A DNA stretch of 64,000 nucleotides from Bradyrhizobium sp. Ec3.3 (GTDB lineage: Bacteria; Pseudomonadota; Alphaproteobacteria; Rhizobiales; Xanthobacteraceae): assembly GCF_000472925.1 (NCBI RefSeq), contig NZ_AXAS01000011.1:145149-209148 (forward strand), in the 5' to 3' direction. Below, piece after piece: positions 18,011 through 26,365 of the stretch; position 1 is the stretch's first letter; every line of letters begins with the position of its first letter. The notes beneath the pieces are model-generated. The model saw only the letters and a list, made by a program, of their open reading frames with translations. It ran no database searches and was not told the origin of the DNA. A program made the translations under genes and the position numbers.

Positions 18011-19648
18011 ATGAATTTCCAACCGCGTGAGATGAGCGACCGGGCGCTCCAGGGTCCGGCTTCCTATCAGAGCGAGATCGAGGCGGCCGAAGCGCTCCTC
18101 AAGACCAAGGAGACCTGGAACGGCGTTACCGCTGAAGCCGTGGCGCGCATGCGCCTGCAGAACCGCTTCAAGACCGGCCTGGATGTTGCCCGCTACACCG
18201 CGGCGCTGATGCGTGCCGACATGGCCGCCTATGACGCTGATAGCACCAAGTACACCCAGTCGCTCGGCTGCTGGCACGGCTTCATCGCCCAGCAGAAGCT
18301 GATCTCGGTCAAGAAGCACTTCGGCAACACCGATCGCCGCTACCTCTATCTCTCCGGCTGGATGATCGCGGCGCTGCGCTCCGAGTTCGGGCCGCTGCCG
18401 GATCAGTCGATGCACGAGAAGACCTCGGTGCCGGCCCTGATCGAGGAGCTCTACACCTTCCTGCGTCAGGCCGACTCCCGCGAGCTCAACGACATCTTCC
18501 GCAGCCTCGACAAGGCGCGCAAGGAAGGCGACAAGACCAGGGAGAAGGAGCTGATCGAGAAGATCGACAACTTCCGGACCCATGTCGTGCCGGTCATCGC
18601 CGACATCGACGCCGGCTTCGGCAACGCCGAGGCGACCTATCTGCTCGCCAAGAAGATGATCGAAGCGGGCGCCTGCGCTCTTCAGATCGAGAACCAGGTC
18701 TCCGACGAGAAGCAGTGCGGACACCAGGATGGCAAGGTCACCGTGCCGCACGAGGTCTTCCTGGCGAAGATCCGCGCCTGCCGTCACGCCTTCCTCGAGC
18801 TCGGCGTCGAAGACGGCATCATCGTGACCCGTACCGACTCGCTCGGCGCAGGCCTCACGCAGCAGATCGCCGTCAGCCACAAGCCCGGCGACATCGGCGA
18901 TCAGTACAACAGCTTCCTCGATTGCGAGGAAGTGACGGCGGCGAACGCCCGCAACGGCGATGTCATCATCAACCAGAACGGCAAGATGATGCGTCCGAAG
19001 CGGCTGCCCTCCAACCTCTATCAGTTCCGTCCCGGCACCGGTGCAGATCGCTGCGTGCTCGACTGCATCACCTCGCTGCAGAACGGCGCTGACCTGTTGT
19101 GGATCGAGACCGAGAAGCCGCATATCGAGCAGATCGCCAGCATGGTGGACCGGATCCGCAAGGTGGTTCCGAACGCGAAGCTGGCCTACAACAACTCGCC
19201 GTCCTTCAACTGGACGCTCAACTTCCGTTGGCAGGTCTACGATGCGATGAAGGAAGCCGGCAACGATGTCAGCAAGTACAACCGTGCGGAGCTGATGAAG
19301 GCGGAATACGACGACACGCCGCTGGCGATCGAAGCCGACGAGCGGATCCGGACCTTCCAGGCCGACTCCGCCAAGCGCGCCGGCATCTTCCACCATCTGA
19401 TCACGCTGCCGACCTATCACACGGCCGCGCTGTCCACCGACAATCTCGCCAGGGAATATTTCGGCGAGCAGGGCATGCTAGGCTATGTGAAGAACGTCCA
19501 GCGCGCCGAGATCCGTCAGGGTATCGCCTGCGTGAAGCATCAGAACATGGCGGGCTCCGACATCGGCGACGATCACAAGGAGTACTTCGCCGGCGAGGCT
19601 GCCCTGAAGGCGGGCGGCGCGCACAACACGATGAACCAGTTCGGCTAA
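18011..19648 (+). CDS. aceA: Isocitrate lyase
   Basis: This enzyme cleaves isocitrate to succinate and glyoxylate, the first step of the glyoxylate shunt, needed for growth on acetate and fatty acids. The 545-residue length marks the larger isocitrate lyase subfamily. The catalytic cysteine is C236 in KQCGHQ (KKCGH in most enzymes), and the metal-binding region VPVIADIDAGFGN is present. The ATG at 18011 follows AAGGGAT; the frame is open further up to 17948 but without ribosome site. It is divergent from the ScfR-type regulator and 24 bp upstream of a DUF4170 gene. Confidence 0.97.
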   Translation: MNFQPREMSDRALQGPASYQSEIEAAEALLKTKETWNGVTAEAVARMRLQNRFKTGLDVARYTAALMRADMAAYDADSTKYTQSLGCWHGFIAQQKLISVKKHFGNTDRRYLYLSGWMIAALRSEFGPLPDQSMHEKTSVPALIEELYTFLRQADSRELNDIFRSLDKARKEGDKTREKELIEKIDNFRTHVVPVIADIDAGFGNAEATYLLAKKMIEAGACALQIENQVSDEKQCGHQDGKVTVPHEVFLAKIRACRHAFLELGVEDGIIVTRTDSLGAGLTQQIAVSHKPGDIGDQYNSFLDCEEVTAANARNGDVIINQNGKMMRPKRLPSNLYQFRPGTGADRCVLDCITSLQNGADLLWIETEKPHIEQIASMVDRIRKVVPNAKLAYNNSPSFNWTLNFRWQVYDAMKEAGNDVSKYNRAELMKAEYDDTPLAIEADERIRTFQADSAKRAGIFHHLITLPTYHTAALSTDNLAREYFGEQGMLGYVKNVQRAEIRQGIACVKHQNMAGSDIGDDHKEYFAGEAALKAGGAHNTMNQFG

Positions 19649-19672
19649 CGGTGGAATTGAGGAGGACTGACA

Positions 19673-19885
19673 ATGAGCAAAGGCAGCAATTTCTGGGTGA
19701 TCGGCGGCGAGTTCGGTTCGATGAACTTCCACAAGCTCGTGGAAGGCTCGGCCCAGGTCAAAGGCCCCTTCAAGTCCCGCAAGGAGGCCGAAGACTGCTG
19801 GCGTGAAGTGTCGGAAGAGAACCGCCACAAGGCCGGCGTCCGCTTCTCCATCGTGGAAGAGCCGCACCGCGCTCCGGCAGCCTAG
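19673..19885 (+). CDS. DUF4170 domain-containing protein
   Basis: The 70-residue protein (SKGSNFWVIGGEFGSMNFHK at the start, and FKSRKEAEDCWREVSEEN) is a small alpha/beta protein of the DUF4170 family, typical of alphaproteobacteria. Function is unknown. A GAGGAGG ribosome site lies 7 bp upstream. The 24-bp gap after aceA suggests one transcript, ended by the hairpin at 20006-20049. Confidence 0.9.
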   Translation: MSKGSNFWVIGGEFGSMNFHKLVEGSAQVKGPFKSRKEAEDCWREVSEENRHKAGVRFSIVEEPHRAPAA

Positions 19886-19953
19886 AGCATGATCCGGACC
19901 CGGAGGGCCGCGTTAGCGCAAAGTGTGCAGCGGTTCTCCGGAAGATCATGCTC
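19885..19953. repeat. Dispersed palindromic element, GAGCATGATC type
   Basis: GAGCATGATCCGGA at the left and TCCGGAAGATCATGCTC at the right form an interrupted inverted repeat. Sequences of this design are frequent non-coding elements in Bradyrhizobium and relatives. It begins at the last base of the DUF4170 gene. Confidence 0.6.
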
Positions 19954-20005
19954 AAAACAATAACGGCTTCTGACGGCCCAAAATCGAAGAAGACGTCCAA
20001 GGACG

Positions 20006-20049
20006 GACGATCCCATCCAGGCTTTGCCTGGGTGGGATCGTCTGTTTTT
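20006..20049 (+). terminator. Rho-independent terminator after aceA-DUF4170
   Basis: GACGATCCCATCCAGGC pairs with CCTGGGTGGGATCGTC around a short loop (one G-T pair), followed by TGTTTTT. It is a convincing terminator. Confidence 0.8.
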
Positions 20050-20155
20050 GGACAGGGAAAACTGACCCCCGGGGCCTTAAGTATCTGGAATTGTACGGCC
20101 TTTGCGGCGATCATGGTTGCTGATAGGTTAACGGACCTCGTCCAGGAGCCGAACC

Positions 20156-20710
20156 ATGTCCGAGCCCGAGATCGCCGGGACCCATGCCCCTCAACCGCGC
20201 ACCGTGCGGCTGCGCGATGCGCTTCTGAAGGCGCGGATCGAGGCCGCCGACCGGACCGGCGTCGTGGTCGACCTGCGCGATGCCGAGGTGGCGCGGCTGG
20301 AGATCCTCAACGACGCGCTCGATCCCCTGTTCGCTCAGGTCCCGGAGCAGATCGACCTGTTCGACCGCGGCGTCAGCCAGGGCGAAACGCCGCGGCTGTG
20401 GATCGACGTCGTCGCCCACATCATGATGGGACGCGACAAGCGGATGTACCGCTTCGTCCAGGACACCCGCTTCGGCCGTATCGTGCTCGCCGAGTCGCAC
20501 GACACGGCCGTGATCGTCGAGGCGGTGACGGATTACGTCGCGCGCCGCATGATCGAGCGCGAGCACGCGATGGTCGTGCCGCCCGAGCCGAAGGCGGCGG
20601 AGCCGGAGAAGCCGCGTCGCTCCCGCATCTGGCCCTTCGTTTTCGGCTTCGTCCTCGGCGCCGCCGCCCTGTTCGGCCTCGCCTTGCTTGCGGCGTTGCA
20701 GAGCTGGTGA
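20156..20710 (+). CDS. Hypothetical protein with C-terminal membrane anchor
   Basis: The 184-residue protein has a soluble N-terminal part of about 140 residues (VVVDLRDAEVARLEILNDAL, DVVAHIMMGRDKRMYRFVQ, HDTAVIVEAVTDYVARRMI), a proline- and charge-rich linker and one C-terminal helix (IWPFVFGFVLGAAALFGLAL). It is thus likely a tail-anchored inner-membrane protein facing the cytoplasm. I do not recognise the family. A CCAGGAGCCG ribosome site precedes the ATG. A 30-bp inverted repeat follows directly. Confidence 0.8.
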   Translation: MSEPEIAGTHAPQPRTVRLRDALLKARIEAADRTGVVVDLRDAEVARLEILNDALDPLFAQVPEQIDLFDRGVSQGETPRLWIDVVAHIMMGRDKRMYRFVQDTRFGRIVLAESHDTAVIVEAVTDYVARRMIEREHAMVVPPEPKAAEPEKPRRSRIWPFVFGFVLGAAALFGLALLAALQSW

Positions 20711-20716
20711 AGACCT

Positions 20717-20797
20717 CGTCATTGCGAGCGCAGCGAAGCAATCCAGGAATGTTTCCGCGGAGGGATTCTGGATTGCTTCGCTGCGCTCGCAATGACG
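20717..20797. repeat. Inverted repeat with 30-bp perfect arms
   Basis: The arm starting CGTCATTGCGAGCGCAGCGA (20717-20746) is matched by its exact reverse complement at 20768-20797, with a 21-bp loop. This element is widely scattered in Bradyrhizobium genomes. It separates two converging genes and could also end transcription. Confidence 0.75.
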
Positions 20798-20803
20798 GCG
20801 AAA

Positions 20804-21688
20804 CTAAACCAGCCGCACGTGCTTGATCTGCCGAACCTGCAACCCATGATCCAGACTATGTACGGCCTGCTCGCAGCGCCAGCCGGCATTGTCCTTTTCG
20901 ATCGCGAACAGATTATACGCCGCCGCCGGGTAGCGCCCATGCGCCAGCGCCGAGGCCGAGGGAACGCCGACCGCGGGCACGTTGCCGTTGGGCCCTTCGA
21001 ACCACATCGTCGAATGCACGTGGTCGTGGCCGTGCAGGATCAGCTCGACGCCGTGCTGCCTGATCAGCGCGAGCAACGCATCCGAATCGGTCAGCCGCTT
21101 GTGGCGCGACTTCGACCTGAGTGGATGATGGACCAGGAGGATGCGAAACACGTCTTCGCTCGAAAGCCGCGCCAGCACCTCTGCGAGCGCTGCGAGCTGG
21201 TCGCGGCCGAGCGTGCCCGTCGCCATCAACGGCGCCGTCGGCACCGCCGTCGACAGGCTGATCAGCGCCGCCGGTCCGCGCCGGCGCACGGCGGGAAAGA
21301 AGCTCGCCGCAGGCTCGTCGCCGGCAATGTAATCCAGGAAGGTTTCGCCAAAGCGCTGGCGTGTCGCACTGACATAGGCGTCGTGATTGCCGGGGATCGC
21401 GGTGACGCGATCCGGCGGACCGACGCCTTCGAGCCAGGCCAGCGCTGGCGCGAACTCCGCCTCCAGCGCCAGGTTGACGAGGTCTCCCGTCACCGCGATG
21501 TGGTCGGGGCCTTGCGCCTTCATGTCCGCGACCAGTGCGTCGAGCACCTCGCGGCGCTGGTATTTGTGGCGGTTGCGCGCCCAGTTGACGTAGCCGAGGG
21601 CACGCTTGCCTGCGAGCTCGATCAGCCGGGGCCTTGGCAGCGGCGCCAGATGCGGATCGGACAGATGCGCGAGTATGAACGGTGCCAT
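20804..21688 (-). CDS. Metallophosphoesterase (calcineurin-like)
   Basis: The 294-residue protein has all blocks of the dinuclear metallophosphoesterase fold: LSDPHL (D-x-H), GDLVN, PGNHD, LLVHHPL and HGHDHVH. It probably cleaves a phosphodiester, possibly a cyclic nucleotide or nucleotide derivative as in CpdA-like enzymes, but the sequence does not settle the substrate. I chose the ATG at 21688; the frame extends to 21730 without a better ribosome site. No signal peptide is seen, so it is cytoplasmic. Confidence 0.88.
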   Translation of the reverse strand: MAPFILAHLSDPHLAPLPRPRLIELAGKRALGYVNWARNRHKYQRREVLDALVADMKAQGPDHIAVTGDLVNLALEAEFAPALAWLEGVGPPDRVTAIPGNHDAYVSATRQRFGETFLDYIAGDEPAASFFPAVRRRGPAALISLSTAVPTAPLMATGTLGRDQLAALAEVLARLSSEDVFRILLVHHPLRSKSRHKRLTDSDALLALIRQHGVELILHGHDHVHSTMWFEGPNGNVPAVGVPSASALAHGRYPAAAYNLFAIEKDNAGWRCEQAVHSLDHGLQVRQIKHVRLV

Positions 21689-21746
21689 CAGATGCGCGAT
21701 TGCCTCGCTATTCCCGTGCTGTAATGGCAAGGTCTGTCTTGCGACG

Positions 21747-21782
21747 CAAGGAAAGCTTCAAGGAAAGCTTCAAGGAAAGCTT
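21747..21782. repeat. Three perfect 12-bp tandem repeats upstream of a Nudix gene
   Basis: CAAGGAAAGCTT occurs three times in succession at 21747, 21759 and 21771, ending 24 bp before the Nudix start. The purine-rich AAGGA units could act as stand-by ribosome sites. Confidence 0.8.
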
Positions 21783-21806
21783 GCAAGGAGTTTTGGAAGG
21801 AGCCTG

Positions 21807-22298
21807 ATGGCAGGACGTCTGGACAAGATGCGACGGAAATACGAGTACCTGCTGCGGCGTGTCTTTCACTCCTACTTCCTGCTCGCCCGCGGCATGACGC
21901 TCGGCGTCCGCGCCGTGGTGCTGGACCGGGACAATCGCGTGTTCCTGGTCAGGCACAGCTATGTCAACGGCTGGTATCTGCCGGGCGGCGGTGTCGATCT
22001 CGGCGAAACCATGGAAGCTGCGATGCGGCGCGAATTGAAGGAGGAGGGCGACATCGACCTCACCGGGGGTGCGGCGCTGCACGGCATCTTCCTCAACAGC
22101 CACGTCTCGCGCCGCGACCATGTCGCGGTCTATGTGGTCAGGGAGTTCAGCCAGGAGCGCCTGCCGGAGCCCAACCGCGAGATCATCGAATGCGGGTTCT
22201 TCGCAAGCTCAGCCCTCCCCGAGGGCACCACGCCCGGCACGCGGCTGCGGATAGCGGAGGTGCTGGAGGGCCGCCCGCCGATTGCGACGTGGCGATGA
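21807..22298 (+). CDS. Nudix hydrolase
   Basis: The 163-residue protein hydrolyses a nucleoside diphosphate linked to another moiety; the substrate is unknown. The Nudix box GGGVDLGETMEAAMRRELKE, followed by EGD, has the catalytic REL.EE core. The usual Gly near the end of the box is Asp here. A basic N-terminal helix (AGRLDKMRRKYEYLLRRVFH) precedes the fold. The ATG at 21807 has GGAAGGAG upstream. The frame is open upstream through the 12-bp tandem repeats, but that part is probably not translated. Confidence 0.88.
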   Translation: MAGRLDKMRRKYEYLLRRVFHSYFLLARGMTLGVRAVVLDRDNRVFLVRHSYVNGWYLPGGGVDLGETMEAAMRRELKEEGDIDLTGGAALHGIFLNSHVSRRDHVAVYVVREFSQERLPEPNREIIECGFFASSALPEGTTPGTRLRIAEVLEGRPPIATWR

Positions 22299-22362
22299 GG
22301 CGCGGCTATGCTAAAGCAAGGATGAGTCTGGGTTGAATGGATGGGGCCCCGGGCTCGCTCAA

Positions 22363-22472
22363 CCTCTTCCGCTTGCGGGGGAGGTCGGCGCGAAGCGCGG
22401 GTGGGGGCTCTCTCCAAATTGGGAGTATCGATTGCGGACACACCCCACCTTCCCACGCAAGCGGGAGAGGGG
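22363..22472. repeat. Dispersed palindromic repeat, family A copy 2
   Basis: CCTCTTCCGCTTGCGGGGGA at the left mirrors CCCACGCAAGCGGGAGAGG at the right, with an inner GGCGCGAAGCGC segment and the linking GGTGGGG. Same design as the elements at 15119 and 53204, but with more changes. Confidence 0.65.
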
Positions 22473-22549
22473 CGCACCTGCTTCGTGGCTCGCAATCAGA
22501 CCCGATATTTTGGCAGGGCGCCGCGTCCCCAGCGCGCCAGGGACAACGG

Positions 22550-23701
22550 ATGAAGAGCCTCAAAATTACCTTCGGCCTGATCTGCCTTGCGATCCTCGCC
22601 AGCAACATCGTGACGATGTCGCGCTGGAACGAGGCGCGCGGCGTCCATGACGACATCTGCTATCTGCGTCAGGCACATCTGTTCCAGCGCTTCGGGCTCG
22701 GTGGCATCGACACCGATATTTCACGGAATGACGACCACTTTCTGGAAGGCAAGTTGAAGGAGATCGAGTTCCCCGACTGGAATACGCAGAGAATGGCGCC
22801 GTGCCATACCTCGCAGCCCGACAACAAGTTCGTGCTGCAATATCCGCCGGGCACCGGCTTTCTGCTGGCGCTGTTTCCGGAAGGACATCAGGTGGCGCCG
22901 CTCTACGTTTTTGCAAACCTGATCGTGTGCGTCCTCGCGCTGCTCGGCATCCTCGCGGCGCGCACCCTGCCGTTGACCGTGGGAGCAGGTAGCTTGGGCG
23001 CGCTCGCAAACTACCTCATGATTAATCCGGCGAAGGCCAGCTACTCGATCGCACCGACCATGGCGCTCTGCGCCATCGCTGGATTGCTGACCGCGCTGTG
23101 GCTGGTCAAGGCGAAGCGCAATCTGTGGCTGGTGATGTCGATCGGGCTCCTGCTCGGTCTGTCCGTGAATTTCAGATTGTCCAATCTGTTTCTGGTCTCC
23201 GGCTATGTCCTGTATCTCGGCATCTCCTATCTTCGGACGCGCAAGCTTGCGGAGTTCGTGCAAAGTTCGGGCTTCGGTGTTGCCTTCGTCATCGGCATGG
23301 CGCCGACGCTGATCGCGAATGCGATCAATGCCGGTAGTCCTTTCACCACGACCTATGGCGGCGCCGACGTGTCCGCACCCGAATTCAATGTGAGCGTGCT
23401 CGGCCAATACCTCGGGGACCCGCAGCTCGGGCTGACCGCGCTCGCGATCGGCTCGACCGCCTGGCAGCTCCGGATGGGCGAGGGCGGCGTGCGCCAAGTC
23501 GCTCTCATTGCCGCCGGCAATCTGCTGGTCAATCTCGTCTTCTTCCTAAGCCACCCGGTCTTCACGCCCTATTACGTCGTGCCGATCGCGATGCTGACGC
23601 TGTGGAGCCTGTCCTTTGCCGAGCTGATGCAGCCGGTGGAAGCCTCTCAAGAGGCGCCGCTATGTGAAAGGGCGGCAAGCGTTGGAGCGCTGTCGCCATG
23701 A
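22550..23701 (+). CDS. Multi-pass membrane protein, probable GT-C type glycosyltransferase
   Basis: The 383-residue protein has about nine or ten hydrophobic helices. After the first helix a loop contains VHDDICYLRQAHLF; an acidic pair in this position is the hallmark of GT-C enzymes that use polyprenyl-phosphate sugars. It also carries FVLQYPPGTGFLLALF in the next loop, similar to PMT/ArnT relatives. The following gene, overlapping by 4 bp, is a dolichyl-phosphate-mannose-synthase-like GT2 that could make such a donor. Acceptor unknown. The ATG at 22550 was chosen because the upstream frame lies in a dispersed repeat. Confidence 0.72.
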   Translation: MKSLKITFGLICLAILASNIVTMSRWNEARGVHDDICYLRQAHLFQRFGLGGIDTDISRNDDHFLEGKLKEIEFPDWNTQRMAPCHTSQPDNKFVLQYPPGTGFLLALFPEGHQVAPLYVFANLIVCVLALLGILAARTLPLTVGAGSLGALANYLMINPAKASYSIAPTMALCAIAGLLTALWLVKAKRNLWLVMSIGLLLGLSVNFRLSNLFLVSGYVLYLGISYLRTRKLAEFVQSSGFGVAFVIGMAPTLIANAINAGSPFTTTYGGADVSAPEFNVSVLGQYLGDPQLGLTALAIGSTAWQLRMGEGGVRQVALIAAGNLLVNLVFFLSHPVFTPYYVVPIAMLTLWSLSFAELMQPVEASQEAPLCERAASVGALSP

Positions 23702-24687
23702 CATCGACAGCGCTTCGCATCGCCGTGCTGGTGCCCTGCTACAACGAGGAGGCGGCGGTCGCGACCGTCGTCGCCGATTTCCGCAAGGTGCTGCCCTCGG
23801 CCGAGATCTATGTCTACGACAACAACTCGCGCGACCGCACCGCAAGCGTCGCGCGCGAGGCCGGCGCGATCGTGCGCAGCGAGCGGCGGCAGGGCAAGGG
23901 CCACGTGGTACGCCGGATGTTCGCCGACATCGAGGCCGACGTCTATGTGCTGGTCGATGGCGATGCGACCTATGATGCGCCGAGCGCATCCCGCATGATC
24001 GACAAGCTCCTCGACGAACATCTCGACATGGTCGTCGGCCTTCGCGTCGATCAGACACAGGCCGCCTACCGGCTCGGCCACCGCACCGGCAACCGCATGC
24101 TGACGGGCTTCCTGTCGTCGAGCTTCGGCCAGGCCTTCAAGGACATCCTGTCCGGCTACCGCGTGTTCTCGCGCCGGTTCGTCAAGTCCTTCCCCGTGCT
24201 CTCCGACGGTTTCGAGATCGAGACCGAGCTCGCGGTCTACGCGCTCGAGCTGTCGCTGCCGGTCGCCGAGGTCGAGACGCCCTATTACGCGCGCCCCGAG
24301 GGCTCGTTCTCCAAGCTCAACACCTGGCGCGACGGTTTTCGCATCCTCGGCACCATGCTCAAGCTCTACCGCTCCGAGCGGCCGCTGCGCTTCTTCACGC
24401 TGATCGGAATTCTGCTGGCGCTGATGTCGATCGTCCTGGCGATCCCGATCGTGATCACCTTCATCGAGACCGGTCTCGTGCCGCGCTTCCCGACTGCCTT
24501 TCTGGCGATGGGCCTGATGATCATGGCACTGTTGTCGGTGTCGTCGGGGCTCGTGCTCGACACGGTCACGCGAGGACGGCGGGAAATGAAGATGCTCGCC
24601 TACCTGTCCCAGCCGGCGCTGAAAAGGAACGGAAGCCTTGCCGGTGGACCTTCGCACTCCCAGATGCTAACCCGCGAACTGACATGA
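23698..24687 (+). CDS. GT2 glycosyltransferase, polyprenyl-phosphate sugar synthase type
   Basis: The 329-residue protein has an N-terminal GT-A domain (IAVLVPCYNEEAAVATVV, then YDNNSRDRT, then the DxD motif VDGDATYD) and two C-terminal membrane helices around residues 230-300. This matches DPM1/ArnC-like enzymes, which transfer a sugar from a nucleotide to a polyprenyl phosphate. It overlaps the membrane protein before it and the acetyltransferase after it, each by 4 bp (ATGA), so the three are translated as a unit. The likely role is donor supply for the GT-C protein. Confidence 0.88.
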   Translation: MTSTALRIAVLVPCYNEEAAVATVVADFRKVLPSAEIYVYDNNSRDRTASVAREAGAIVRSERRQGKGHVVRRMFADIEADVYVLVDGDATYDAPSASRMIDKLLDEHLDMVVGLRVDQTQAAYRLGHRTGNRMLTGFLSSSFGQAFKDILSGYRVFSRRFVKSFPVLSDGFEIETELAVYALELSLPVAEVETPYYARPEGSFSKLNTWRDGFRILGTMLKLYRSERPLRFFTLIGILLALMSIVLAIPIVITFIETGLVPRFPTAFLAMGLMIMALLSVSSGLVLDTVTRGRREMKMLAYLSQPALKRNGSLAGGPSHSQMLTRELT

Positions 24688-25241
24688 ACGATCTCTCAGT
24701 CACCATCCTTCCCGAGGCTGCCGGCGACGCCCAGGCGATCGAGCGCCTGCACGAGCGCACCTTCGGGCCCGGACGCTTCGTGCTCAGCGCCTACCGCATC
24801 CGCGAGCACGTCGATCACCTGCTCGAGCTCTCCTTTACCGCCCGCATCGGCACGCTGATGGTAGGCTCGGTGCGCCAACTGCCGATCACGATCGGCGATA
24901 CCAAGGCGCTGCTGCTCGGTCCGCTCACCGTCGAGCCGCCGTTCCGCGGCCGCGGCGTCGGCCACTTACTTCTCGAGCGCGCGCTCAAGGACGCGAAGGC
25001 GCAAGGCCACGCCCTCGTGCTGCTCGTCGGCGATGAGCCCTATTACACCCGCGTTGGCTTCAAGCCGGTGCCCAAGGGCCGCATCACCATGCCGGGCCCG
25101 GTCGACGCCAGCCGTATCCTCGTCTTCGAACTCGTCGATGGCGCGTTCGAAGACGTGTCGGGCCCTGTCGGTCCCGACTGGAGCAAGGCGCGGGGGGAGG
25201 AGAGGGCGTGGGTTCATCCAACGCCGATTGATCGATCCTGA
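24684..25241 (+). CDS. GNAT family N-acetyltransferase
   Basis: The 185-residue protein has the acetyl-CoA-binding motif A LGPLTVEPPFRGRGVGHLLL (Q/R-x-x-G-x-G form, RGRGVG) and a following motif B, GDEPYYTRVGFKPV. The substrate is unknown. It closes the coupled three-gene unit with the GT-C and GT2 proteins, which might hint at acetylation of a sugar or lipid, but GNATs of this subgroup (YhbS-like) are often unlinked in function. Confidence 0.88.
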   Translation: MNDLSVTILPEAAGDAQAIERLHERTFGPGRFVLSAYRIREHVDHLLELSFTARIGTLMVGSVRQLPITIGDTKALLLGPLTVEPPFRGRGVGHLLLERALKDAKAQGHALVLLVGDEPYYTRVGFKPVPKGRITMPGPVDASRILVFELVDGAFEDVSGPVGPDWSKARGEERAWVHPTPIDRS

Positions 25242-25323
25242 ATGCGAAAGCCGGACACGCTATACCTTCGGCGCGGTTTGTGCCAAAACCGCGGGCACGA
25301 AGCTGACGAAGGACATGTGAAGT

Positions 25324-26094
25324 TTGGCCGCATCCAAGAAGGGCGCCGAGCCCGCGGAACGCCAGAACGGGATTGATCGGACCATCGATCTCCTGGAAGC
25401 GCTGCTGCATTTGCGCGCGCCCTCCAAGCTCAGCGACCTCGCGAAGCAGATGGGCGCGCCGCGGTCGACGGTCTATGCCATCGCCAACCGCCTGATCGAG
25501 GCGGACCTGCTGGAGAGCGTCGGCGAGGGCGGTCAGGTCTATTTCGGCAAGGCGGTGCATCTCTACGGCCGGGCCTATGCGGAGGCCAATCCCCTGCATC
25601 GCCGATGCCGCGAAGCCCTCGACCGGCTGGCGACCGAGCATAGCGCGACCGCGCAACTCTGCGCGCTACGTGGCCGCAAATACGTGGTGGTCGATACAAG
25701 GGACGGGTCGGGCCTGTTCCGGATCACTACGGATGTCGGCATCGAGGTGCCGCTGCCGTGGACTGCATCCGGCAGGTTGCTGCTGGATCACATGAGCCCT
25801 TCGGAGATTCGTGCGTTCGTTCCGAAAGAGGATTTTCGTCTTCCGGACGGACGCCTGCTCGACGTCGGTGATTTCATCAAGGACGTCGCGCGCGCGAGGC
25901 GCGAAGGCAGATGCGTGACGACGGCACTGTCCGATCGGTTTACGTCGTGTCTTGCCGCGCCCATCCGCGACAAGAAGGGGGTCGCGGTCGCGACGCTCTG
26001 CTTCGTCGTTCCCGCGGACTCGCTGAAGGAACGCAGGACCGCGCTGCTCGACGATCTCGTCGCCACCGCAACCGAACTCTCAGATCGCCGCTGA
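25324..26094 (+). CDS. IclR family transcriptional regulator
   Basis: The 256-residue protein has an N-terminal winged helix (KLSDLAKQMGAPRSTVYAIA) and an IclR effector domain (VPLPWTASGRLLLDHM and CLAAPIRDKKGVAVATLC). The only in-frame start is a TTG at 25324, after GAAGGACATG. It is 271 bp upstream of an MFS transporter on the same strand, and the gap holds a pair of identical-looking 14-mers that may be its operator. Probable role: control of uptake and deacylation of N-acyl-D-amino acids, or related compounds. Confidence 0.9.
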   Translation: MAASKKGAEPAERQNGIDRTIDLLEALLHLRAPSKLSDLAKQMGAPRSTVYAIANRLIEADLLESVGEGGQVYFGKAVHLYGRAYAEANPLHRRCREALDRLATEHSATAQLCALRGRKYVVVDTRDGSGLFRITTDVGIEVPLPWTASGRLLLDHMSPSEIRAFVPKEDFRLPDGRLLDVGDFIKDVARARREGRCVTTALSDRFTSCLAAPIRDKKGVAVATLCFVVPADSLKERRTALLDDLVATATELSDRR

Positions 26095-26244
26095 GCCGAG
26101 CCGACAGGCAGCGTACGCACGATGCATCCGCATCGTTTCGTGCGCTGTCCTCGCGCGGCTCTCGCCGCGTGCGCGACGCATTCAGGTGAGGCGGTCCGGA
26201 ACGTCCAGGCTTGACATCACGGCTCGGGAATATCTAGCATGACG

Positions 26245-26278
26245 CTATAAGATACTATTGTCCACTATAAGAGACTAT
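26245..26278 (+). promoter_or_regulatory. Direct 14-bp repeats upstream of the MFS gene
   Basis: CTATAAGATACTAT at 26245-26258 and CTATAAGAGACTAT at 26265-26278 differ in one base and are exactly 20 bp apart (two helical turns). They stand out as AT-rich in GC-rich surroundings, 88-121 bp upstream of the transporter start. They could be an operator for the IclR or AraC regulators flanking this cluster. Confidence 0.55.
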
Positions 26279-26365
26279 AACAATGGCCGGCGCGACGAGG
26301 TTTCTCTCGGTTCCGTATTTCGACGGGACGAAAGACATGGTCCCGCGGCTTGGAGAGGATTCGAA

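Noticed and set aside
17924..19420. Minus-strand open frame of 498 codons
   Set aside because: Antisense to isocitrate lyase, which is unquestionable.
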